NCBI RefSeq assembly: GCF_900102085.1
Contig: NZ_FMVM01000008.1
Span: 241,040 to 305,039 of the forward strand
Length of the DNA stretch: 64,000 nucleotides
Direction of reading: 5' to 3'
Origin: Paenibacillus polysaccharolyticus
Lineage (GTDB): Bacteria; Bacillota; Bacilli; Paenibacillales; Paenibacillaceae
The position numbers and the translations under genes are program-made. Under the pieces are notes generated by a model, which did not search any database, had not been told where the DNA came from, and worked only from the letters and a program-made list of their open reading frames with translations. Shown piece after piece: positions 57,842-64,000 of the stretch (position 1 is the stretch's first letter; the number at the start of each line of letters is the position of its first letter).

Positions 57842-57876
57842 GAAAAACGCTCCAACCGTAAAGGTCAGAGCGTTTC
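57842..57876 (-). terminator. Terminator of the RNA methyltransferase gene
   Basis: GAAAAACGCTC/GAGCGTTTCT stem with a 15-base loop; A/T-rich flanks on both sides. Confidence 0.65.
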
Positions 57877-57892
57877 TTAACCATAAGTGTCT

Positions 57893-59044
57893 TTAAGCTT
57901 GCGGTGTTTTGTTGCGTGGCGGCAATGGCCCCAAATATTGATAGTATTGAGTTTCAATCCGTCCGTTGAACAGTTTGCGACGCTTGTCCGCTTTGTGTCC
58001 GAAGTACTCTTCAAATGCTTTGGTGGAGGTTATGGCAAAGAATGACCACGTTGGCATATCCAGATAAGAGCGACCAAGGGAACGAAGTAGCTTCTGCACT
58101 TCTTTTTCTTCACTCAGACGTTCGCCATATGGAGGGTTGGTAATAATAACTCCATATTCTCCTTGAGGTCTGGCCCGGTGTGCTGGCAGCACGCTGACTT
58201 CGATATCTTTGGCAAAGCCCGCACTTTTGATCGCCGCTTGCGCAACCTCAATCGCTTCAGGGTCGATGTCGCTACCTGAAATCTGCAGAGGCACATCATC
58301 ACGCACGGCATCAAATGCCTCCTCACGTGCCTGTTCCCACAGTTCAGCAGGAATTACGTCCCAGTTCTCGGAGTTAAAAGTACGACGAAGTCCTGGTGCG
58401 ATATTCCATCCAATCATGGCTGCTTCAATCAACATCGTACCTGAGCCGCAGCATGGATCGTAGAACGGGCGGGAAACATTCCAGCGACTAAGCTGAATCA
58501 GAGCAGCTGCCAGTGTTTCTTTCAGTGGCGCTTCTGTAACTAGTTTGCGGTATCCGCGTTTATGGAGTCCTGGGCCTGTTGTGTCCAGTGTAATCAGAGC
58601 GCGGTCATTCAAGAGAATGACTTCGACCACATAACGGGCTCCATCTTCAGGGAACCATTCGGTGTGATGCGTCAGCTTCAATTTTTCAACAATTGCCTTT
58701 TTGACAATACCTTGTGAAGCTGGCACGCTACTTAGTTGTGATTTCTGTGATCGTCCTTCAACCGGGAATTCACCATCTGCCGGAATCCATTCTTCCCATG
58801 GCAGTGCTTTGGTACCCTCAAACAATTCGTCAAATGTAGTTGCGGGGAATTCCCCCATGTTGACCAGCACGCGGTCCGAACTTCTCAGCCACAGGTTACA
58901 GCGACAAATATCAATGTAATCTCCTGTGAAAAATACGCGGCCATTATCGACCTTGGCATCCTCATACCCCAACTGTTTCAGTTCGCGGGCTACAACAGCC
59001 TCAAGTCCCATCGCGGAGGTTGCAATCAATTGCAATCGAGCCAT
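57893..59044 (-). CDS. THUMP-domain class I rRNA methyltransferase (RlmL/YpsC-like)
   Basis: 383 residues. The N-terminal ferredoxin-like and THUMP part (MARLQLIATSAMGLEAVVARELKQLG; GRVFFTGDY; RSQKSQLSSVPASQGIVKKAIVEKL) is followed by a Rossmann methyltransferase: FYDPCCGSGTMLIEAAM (SAM site), DIDPEAIEVAQAAIKSAG and the target-base motif IITNPPYGERL. Such enzymes make N2-methylguanine in 23S rRNA (known for RlmL). The ATG is 59044. It is monocistronic. The 289-bp gap upstream to 59333 shows no gene; an AGGCTTAAGCCT-like palindrome lies at 59078-59090. Confidence 0.92.
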   Translation of the reverse strand: MARLQLIATSAMGLEAVVARELKQLGYEDAKVDNGRVFFTGDYIDICRCNLWLRSSDRVLVNMGEFPATTFDELFEGTKALPWEEWIPADGEFPVEGRSQKSQLSSVPASQGIVKKAIVEKLKLTHHTEWFPEDGARYVVEVILLNDRALITLDTTGPGLHKRGYRKLVTEAPLKETLAAALIQLSRWNVSRPFYDPCCGSGTMLIEAAMIGWNIAPGLRRTFNSENWDVIPAELWEQAREEAFDAVRDDVPLQISGSDIDPEAIEVAQAAIKSAGFAKDIEVSVLPAHRARPQGEYGVIITNPPYGERLSEEKEVQKLLRSLGRSYLDMPTWSFFAITSTKAFEEYFGHKADKRRKLFNGRIETQYYQYLGPLPPRNKTPQA

Positions 59045-59333
59045 ATGAATTCATTCAACTCCATTTCGAGCCGCAGCAGGCTTAAGCCTCTCGCGGCCAA
59101 TATAGTAACGGTGCGGCCTTGCCGCTTCCCGTGAAAAAACTTACAATGAGTAATGCGGCTTAACCGCAAAAACTTCAATGCAGGTAATGCAACGTTCAAT
59201 AGTCTGTGTTGGATAACAAACATTCATTATAAAACATTGGCATCCATATGAAAAGCTATCCAGGATATTTATAGAGAAAGCTACCTGGGGGCATTGATAT
59301 GGAAAGTAGTCCAAATGTGCAAGGAGGAACTTC

Positions 59334-59969
59334 GTGGTGAATCTGACCCCGGACGAATATGTAAATCAATTATTTCAAGAGGATGAGCTCTTGTTAAAAG
59401 TAAAAGAGGCCATTCGGGCAAATGGCATGCCGGAGGTTTCGGTGGCTGCGGCGTATGGACGCCTGCTGACCTTTCTGGCGAAAACTTCTAAAGCTGAAGC
59501 TGTGCTCGAAATCGGTGTGCTCGGCGGTTACAGCGGCATCTGCCTTGCTCGTGGGCTGAGCGAAGGGGGGAGTCTGACTTCCCTTGAGCTGAAAGAAGAA
59601 TACGCGGATATGGCTCGCGGACATTTGGAGGAAGGTGGTTTCGGCAGTCAAGTCGAGTACCGGATCGGGCCTGCAGCAGATAGCCTGGAGCAACTGGCAC
59701 AGGAAGGACGTACCTTTGATTTCTTCTTTATTGACGCAGATAAGGAAAACTATCCGGTTTATCTGGATTATGCAATTCGCCTTGCGCGTCCGGGTGCCGT
59801 CATTGTAGGTGACAACTGTTTCCTGCGCGGTCGCACGCTTAATCCGGACAAGCAAGGCCCGGCCGTGCTTGCTGTGCGTCGTTTCAACGAGCAGATGGCA
59901 AATGACCCGCGTCTGGTTACAACAATGCTTCCGGACTATGACGGTCTGGCACTGGCTTGGGTGAAATAG
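59334..59969 (+). CDS. O-methyltransferase, caffeoyl-CoA-type
   Basis: 211 residues. VLEIGVLGGYSGICLARGL is the SAM-binding glycine loop, TSLELKEEYADMAR the second motif and FDFFFIDADKENYPVYLDYA the metal-binding Asp-Asp block of cation-dependent O-methyltransferases; GDNCFLRGRTLNP follows. It should methylate a catechol-like or hydroxyl acceptor. AAGGAGG lies six bases before GTG 59334 and nine before GTG 59337; either could be used. No clear operon partner. Confidence 0.92.
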   Translation: MVNLTPDEYVNQLFQEDELLLKVKEAIRANGMPEVSVAAAYGRLLTFLAKTSKAEAVLEIGVLGGYSGICLARGLSEGGSLTSLELKEEYADMARGHLEEGGFGSQVEYRIGPAADSLEQLAQEGRTFDFFFIDADKENYPVYLDYAIRLARPGAVIVGDNCFLRGRTLNPDKQGPAVLAVRRFNEQMANDPRLVTTMLPDYDGLALAWVK

Positions 59970-60021
59970 GTCACTTGAAACTCCGTTGAAAGCTCGTTTG
60001 AAAACCAAGTTAAATGTGAGA

Positions 60022-60594
60022 TTAGATTGTGGTGACATGTAGTTTTAATTTATGCTTTTTGCATGTGTCATACAATTCACTTGAGATGATCGGTTTCAGT
60101 AGTTGTACATGCGCCAGCTTGAAAAAATGGTACCCGTTGATTTTACTGTGATCAAGAACAAGTTTGGAAATCACTTTGACAAGTTTACGTGGTGGCTGGT
60201 GCACGGAAGCGGCGATGACCGCTTTGCGTCCGTATTCCGACCGTTCATAATCGAAGCAATCCACTTGCTCCATCAGATGTGCGATCCAGTATGTCTTTTC
60301 AACTGGGCGGTCATTATGATAACGGACAACGGCGGGAATAAACTGCACGTTCGTTCCGGTTTCTTCCAACAGCGTTTTGAAAGCGTTCGATACAACACGG
60401 GTACCTGTAACGGTTTCGAAATAGTCTACCTTCAAGCTACGTACCGATGAAAAAAGTTCGACCTCGGCCTTTGTATCCTCAGGCAACGGATAATCTATAG
60501 CCGAATAATTGGTATCCATTTCGGGAGTGAAGGTTGTGCCGCCACTGATGAATCCGGTGCGGGGATACTGAGATTCGAGAAAATAGTAATCCAT
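60022..60594 (-). CDS. Imm11/DUF1629-like protein (possible orphan immunity protein)
   Basis: 190 residues, soluble. VVSNAFKTLLEETGTNVQFIPAVVRY, EKTYWIAHLMEQVDCFDYERSEYG and LVLDHSKINGYHFFKLAHVQLLKPIISSELYD recall the Imm11/DUF1629 family of immunity proteins from polymorphic-toxin systems. The assignment is from memory of the family pattern. No toxin gene is adjacent. ATG 60594 (MDYYFLESQ) follows GGAAAGGAAC; the frame runs back to 60711 without another ribosome site. If right, it is an orphan immunity gene. Confidence 0.6.
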   Translation of the reverse strand: MDYYFLESQYPRTGFISGGTTFTPEMDTNYSAIDYPLPEDTKAEVELFSSVRSLKVDYFETVTGTRVVSNAFKTLLEETGTNVQFIPAVVRYHNDRPVEKTYWIAHLMEQVDCFDYERSEYGRKAVIAASVHQPPRKLVKVISKLVLDHSKINGYHFFKLAHVQLLKPIISSELYDTCKKHKLKLHVTTI

Positions 60595-60654
60595 ACGTGT
60601 TATGTTCCTTTCCGAATGTAAGCTATTATTTATTATAAAGGCTAGCAGGACGGG

Positions 60655-60691
60655 AAAAAAGGCCAAAGCAGGATGAACCTCTGCTTTGGCC
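60655..60691 (-). terminator. Terminator of the asparaginase gene
   Basis: GGCCAAAGCAG/CTGCTTTGGCC, 11-bp perfect stem with a 9-base loop; on the minus strand six Ts follow. Confidence 0.85.
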
Positions 60692-60726
60692 TTTTCAATT
60701 ACATCTGGCAATTATTTTTCACTGAC

Positions 60727-61938
60727 TTATACTTCAGGGGTGCCGTATGTTTCGAACCATTTTTTAATCGTATCAAAATCATCGCTGAAAGACAGTCCGA
60801 GCATTAAAAGAATCCGTGCTTGCTGTGGACTGAGGTTATCCCCGGCAATAATACCTTTGCCACCTCCATACACGCTGCCTGAACCAGTTCGGGTTGTCGT
60901 GACGAAAATAACGCCTTCCTCAATAGCCTTCGTACGGGCTTGACCCATTGCCCTGGAAATTCCACCTGCCCCTGTACCTGAGGTGACAATGCCTTTCACT
61001 CCACTCTTCACAAATCCTTCAATCGCTCCACCACCCGCTTCTTGATACGAGATGGCGATCTCGACTTTAGCAAGATCGGCTTTGGTAATTTTGCTAAGAT
61101 CAAATGCAGGTTTCGCTGTGCCTTCCGGTTTCATCGCGCGAGCAGGAGCCCGGTAGATCCGGATATTCTCTTCATCAATATAACCCACAGCTCCAAGCAT
61201 TGGGGTTTCAAAGGTATCTGTGCGGTAGTCATTGGTCTTGGTTACCCCGCGTGCAAGCTGGATGGTATCATTCAGCATCAAGACGGTGCCGAAAGATTTC
61301 GTGCGACCGCTGCCAGCCAGCTTAATGGCATTGTACAGATTCGCTTGGGCATCAGAGCCGATTACTGTCCATGGTCGCATCGATCCCGTGATAATAACGG
61401 GTTTATCGCTTTGTACGGTCATATCAAGGAAATAAGCGATTTCCTCCATCGTATCTGTACCTGTTGTTACCACGACGCTGTCATACTGAGCTAATGCCTT
61501 ATCTACCGTTTGAGACAAGTTGTACAAATCAGACATCGTATAGGAGCCTGAACCGGAATTTCCGAATTGAAGTGTGCTCACATCCGCAATTTTCTGTTTG
61601 TCCGGCAAATCTTTGACCATATCAGCAATAAGAAGTGTACCAGCCTTATAGTTCTGGAAGCTGGTTGCGTCTTCCGATTGTCCTGCAATCGTTCCGCCTG
61701 TTCCGATCACAAGCACATTAGGAAGTGGGGATTGTTTGGAAGCTTCAGGAACTGCGGGGATGGTGGTATTGCGTGTAGGCGTGGCTGAGGTGCTCTGAAC
61801 CGTGCCGACCGTGCCTTTAACCTCTACTGTAGCTGCCTGAGCGGCATAAGTTCCGATCGGGGACAGGGATAGGGTTAATGCGGTAAAGGCGGCGGTACTC
61901 CATACGGCCCAAGGGCGAAGGTTAGATGTTTTTTTCAT
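60727..61938 (-). CDS. ansZ: Secreted L-asparaginase
   Basis: 403 residues. A Sec signal peptide (KKTSNLRPWAVWSTAAFTAL, then TYAAQA) is followed by a short linker and the type II asparaginase domain. VLVIGTGGTIAGQSED carries the first catalytic Thr; VVTTGTDTMEEIAYFLD holds the second Thr-Asp pair; GSMRPWTVIGSDAQANLYNA and SGTGAGGISRAM are further blocks. It turns asparagine into aspartate and ammonia outside the cell for nitrogen supply. ATG 61938 is nine bases after GAAGGAG; the TTG at 61956 overlaps it. A perfect TnrA/GlnR box lies at 62018-62034. B. subtilis ansZ is TnrA-activated (established), so nitrogen control is expected. Confidence 0.95.
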   Translation of the reverse strand: MKKTSNLRPWAVWSTAAFTALTLSLSPIGTYAAQAATVEVKGTVGTVQSTSATPTRNTTIPAVPEASKQSPLPNVLVIGTGGTIAGQSEDATSFQNYKAGTLLIADMVKDLPDKQKIADVSTLQFGNSGSGSYTMSDLYNLSQTVDKALAQYDSVVVTTGTDTMEEIAYFLDMTVQSDKPVIITGSMRPWTVIGSDAQANLYNAIKLAGSGRTKSFGTVLMLNDTIQLARGVTKTNDYRTDTFETPMLGAVGYIDEENIRIYRAPARAMKPEGTAKPAFDLSKITKADLAKVEIAISYQEAGGGAIEGFVKSGVKGIVTSGTGAGGISRAMGQARTKAIEEGVIFVTTTRTGSGSVYGGGKGIIAGDNLSPQQARILLMLGLSFSDDFDTIKKWFETYGTPEV

Positions 61939-62017
61939 GCTGACACACTCCTTCAAGTGATTTTTGTGTGAGGTATTCTCTTTTTTTATGTAAGTAGATT
62001 GAGATAATATTATTTAA

Positions 62018-62034
62018 TGTTATGTAATATAACA
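62018..62034. promoter_or_regulatory. TnrA/GlnR box upstream of ansZ
   Basis: TGTTATGTAATATAACA fits TGTNA-N7-TNACA exactly, 80 bp before the asparaginase start. This is the position expected for activation. Confidence 0.8.
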
Positions 62035-62174
62035 AATGTTGTATTGTACAGGAATAACGCTTACAATCATTGTTTTTGCTAGATAAATAGATGTTTAGTA
62101 GAGAAAATGGCTGAATTTAAATTTTTAGTTGAAAGGGAGGTGATGAGAAGATTGGAGGGATAACATTATTTTAA

Positions 62175-62191
62175 TGTTATTTTAATTAACA
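62175..62191. promoter_or_regulatory. Second TnrA/GlnR box in the ansZ-P450 intergenic region
   Basis: TGTTATTTTAATTAACA also fits TGTNA-N7-TNACA exactly, 157 bp upstream of the second site's first base. It is about 156 bp before the P450 start and ~240 bp from ansZ. A hairpin-forming AACATTA/TAATGTT repeat overlaps its left side. Confidence 0.65.
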
Positions 62192-62264
62192 TAACTATCT
62201 TTCGACACTACAAGGGTAGTTGGTAGCATACGTTGGGACGAGAGGCTTATTTATGCTGAAATAG

Positions 62265-62294
62265 TTGGAATCGCTATCCAGTTGTGGTTATAAT
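62265..62294 (+). promoter_or_regulatory. Promoter of the cytochrome P450 gene
   Basis: -35 TTGGAA (62265-62270), 18-bp spacer, consensus -10 TATAAT (62289-62294), 53 bp before the start codon. Confidence 0.65.
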
Positions 62295-62346
62295 GAATAG
62301 GAACATATATGTAAATAAATATATATTATTGATTGGAGGAAACACG

Positions 62347-63549
62347 ATGAAACAAGCACCCCGAAAATATGCCAACTACATTCCTATTCGGGAATTGCAC
62401 AACAAGGAGCGACAATTATCTCCCTTCCAGGTGTATGCAGAACTTCGTGAGAACACTCCAGTCCGATATGATGAGCATCGTGAATGCTGGGATGTGTTTC
62501 GGTACGAAGATGTGCAGTATGTGTTAAAAAATCCGAAGCTGTTCTCTTCTGAACGTAACCGTGCCGGTACCAGCATGTTAACGACAGATCCACCGAAGCA
62601 CAAACAACTTCGTGACTTGGTCAATCAGGCGTTTACGCCCAAGGCGATAGAAGCTCTTGCACCACGGATTCAGGAAATTACGGATGAGCTGCTGGCTCCA
62701 CATTTGTCGGGTGGAAGGATGAACCTGATTGATGATCTTGCAACGCCACTCCCCGTCATCGTTATTGCAGAACTGATTGGTGTTCCGGCTACAGATCGGC
62801 GTGAATTCAAAGAGTGGTCTGATGTGCTAGTGAAGGGTGCACGTGATGATAGTGAAGAAGCTTTTCAAGAGTTAGAGAAGGAAAAGTTGAAGAATATCCA
62901 GGAGTTATACGCCTATTTCACAGACATTATGGAACAGCGTCGTTTAAAGCCTCAGGACGATCTTATCTCTTTGCTACTAGATGCGGAGATTGAGGGTGAG
63001 AAGTTAACGGAGGAAGAAGTCGTCAATTTTTGCATTCTCCTGCTGGCTGCAGGGAATGAGACAACAACCAATTTGATTGCAAATGCAGTGCGCATTCTCT
63101 CTGAACAACCCGAACTGCAAGAAGAGTTGTGTGAGCATCCGGACAAGGTGGCCAGTGCCATAGAAGAGACACTGCGTTATTATCCGCCGATTGTAGCCAT
63201 TGGACGTGTTGCGAGGGAAGATGTAGAACTAGGAGGCAAGGCAATCAAGGCAGGTCAACAGGTTATATCCTGGGTGGGGGCTGCCAATCGTGACGGTGCC
63301 CAGTTTGAACAGGCAGATCAATTCGTATCCGATCGTAAGCCGAACCGACATATGGGATTCGGGTTCGGAATTCATTTCTGCTTGGGTGCGCCGCTGGCAC
63401 GTTTGGAAGCGAGAGTTGTTCTTCACACGCTTCTCCAGCGTATGGAGCAGATACAGCTAGTTCCTGAAACGGCCTTGGAGCCGATTCAAAGCGCTTTTGT
63501 ATTTGGTGTGAAGGAATATCCGATTCAATTCAACGAACGACGAGTGTAA
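62347..63549 (+). CDS. Cytochrome P450
   Basis: 400 residues, soluble bacterial class. The I-helix oxygen-activating block is LLLAAGNETTTNLI, the K-helix ExxR is EETLRYYPP, and the heme loop FGFGIHFCLGAPLARLEAR carries the axial Cys. It resembles CYP107-type biosynthetic or fatty-acid P450s, but no substrate can be named. ATG 62347 follows GGAGGAAACACG; the longer frame from 62284 has no site. It is divergent from asparaginase, with two nitrogen-type boxes in between. No ferredoxin or reductase gene is next to it. An IS3-type element begins 26 bp after its stop. Confidence 0.93.
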   Translation: MKQAPRKYANYIPIRELHNKERQLSPFQVYAELRENTPVRYDEHRECWDVFRYEDVQYVLKNPKLFSSERNRAGTSMLTTDPPKHKQLRDLVNQAFTPKAIEALAPRIQEITDELLAPHLSGGRMNLIDDLATPLPVIVIAELIGVPATDRREFKEWSDVLVKGARDDSEEAFQELEKEKLKNIQELYAYFTDIMEQRRLKPQDDLISLLLDAEIEGEKLTEEEVVNFCILLLAAGNETTTNLIANAVRILSEQPELQEELCEHPDKVASAIEETLRYYPPIVAIGRVAREDVELGGKAIKAGQQVISWVGAANRDGAQFEQADQFVSDRKPNRHMGFGFGIHFCLGAPLARLEARVVLHTLLQRMEQIQLVPETALEPIQSAFVFGVKEYPIQFNERRV

Positions 63550-63574
63550 TAGAAAAGCCGCTCTCAGGCCAGTC

Positions 63575-64000
63575 TGAACTGCTCCCCGTCAAGTAGACAC
63601 TTTAAAAAAACAAAAATGATTCGTTTGGATACCTTAGCTCGGATGACGTGCTGAGGTATCTTTGTTATGCTGCTCTTCGGTATTCGTTCGGAGATAGACC
63701 GTCCAGACACTCTGTGTAACGGTAGTTGTTGTAGTAACGCATATAACGACGAACTGCGCAGTACAAAGCTTCATAGGTGTCAGCCTTCGTAAGATAATAA
63801 CTTTCTGACTTGTACGTGCCCCAAAATCGTTCAATGGGCTGGTTATCCAAACAGCGACTTACACGAGACATGCTCTTTGTAAATCCGTACTTCAACTGGA
63901 GCCTTTTATACTCATGAGACGTGTACTGAAAGCCTCTGTCGCTTTGGATCATTGGGGACACACCTGGATGCTTGACGTATGCTTTTTCCAGCGTATCCAT
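63575..64000 (-). mobile_element. IS3-family insertion sequence, end visible, cut by the window
   Basis: Begins with TGAACTGCTCCCCGTCAAGT near 63575, which I take as the terminal inverted repeat (5'-TG end), and contains the 3' part of an IS3 transposase on the minus strand. The other end is outside the window. It has landed just behind the P450 gene without breaking it. Confidence 0.7.
63665..64000 (-). CDS. IS3-family transposase, C-terminal part (OrfB integrase core), truncated by window end
   Basis: 111 codons visible, running off the right edge upstream. MIQSDRGFQYTSHEYKRL holds the second Asp of the DDE triad, and DNQPIERFWGTYKSE the Glu. YYNNYRYTECLDGLSPNEYR is the standard IS3/IS150 C-terminal block. 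The first catalytic Asp lies beyond the window. The reading frame shown begins mid-gene, so the initial Met is not a start. Whether the OrfAB frameshift arrangement is intact cannot be judged here. Confidence 0.92.
   Translation of the reverse strand: MDTLEKAYVKHPGVSPMIQSDRGFQYTSHEYKRLQLKYGFTKSMSRVSRCLDNQPIERFWGTYKSESYYLTKADTYEALYCAVRRYMRYYNNYRYTECLDGLSPNEYRRAA

Noticed and set aside
62284..62346. N-terminal extension of the P450 from 62284
   Set aside because: The extension starts inside the promoter -10 and has no ribosome site; GGAGGAAACACG points to 62347.

Overview
The window looks like a Paenibacillus-type chromosome, from a spore-forming, low-to-mid GC Firmicute. Evidence: strong AGGAGG ribosome sites with ATG, GTG and TTG starts; YtxH, YuzB/DUF1450, YutE/DUF86 and DUF2524 family proteins; a very long collagen-like probable spore-surface protein with a sigma-K-like promoter; a FeuA/Btr-style siderophore system; and nitrogen boxes of the TnrA/GlnR type. 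No organism-level search was possible, so the genus is an inference.

Layout. 1-12.6 kb: the 3' end of a nonribosomal peptide synthetase (NRPS) cluster. It holds a truncated synthetase ending E-C, a 2326-residue synthetase (half-C)-A-T-C-A-T-E-like, and two tandem MGT-type glycosyltransferases, closed by a terminator. A synthetase with two sugar transferases and no thioesterase in view is the best candidate here for an undescribed system (a glycosylated D-Phe-containing peptide). 12.7-19.1 kb: alpha/beta hydrolase plus MarR regulator with an operator over the promoter; a BBE-type flavin oxidase; a secreted esterase; and a MarR-nitroreductase-monooxygenase operon with three TTGAT-type operators on a 15-bp period. 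19.2-22.9 kb: iron uptake (AraC regulator fused to a siderophore-binding domain, Fur box, lipoprotein, FhuF-like reductase). 23-26.9 kb: collagen-like protein with about 344 Gly-X-Y triplets.

27-34 kb: flavin oxidoreductase, an unknown gene, a G1-family (eqolisin) peptidase, the fruR-fruK-fruA fructose operon and a methyltransferase. 35-43.6 kb: Zn-alcohol dehydrogenase, oxalate-decarboxylase-like bicupin with an altered lid, an SDR and a MerR regulator sharing two MerR-type divergent promoters, LysR regulator, spermidine-synthase-like protein, membrane diguanylate cyclase, Gfo/Idh/MocA oxidoreductase. 43.8-53 kb: tRNA-Leu(CAG), a duplicated-HTH protein, an orphan holin, and housekeeping small genes including glutamate racemase and a LysM-M14 cell-wall peptidase.

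53-64 kb: aldo/keto reductase, a possible intergenic repeat, DsbA-like protein, cytidine deaminase-like protein, an LtaS-like enzyme with Asn where LtaS has its catalytic Thr, THUMP-type RNA methyltransferase, O-methyltransferase, an Imm11-like protein, secreted L-asparaginase divergent from a cytochrome P450 with two perfect TGTNA-N7-TNACA boxes between them, and an IS3-family element cut by the window end.

Starts were chosen from Shine-Dalgarno spacing; several differ from the longest open frame, as noted per gene.
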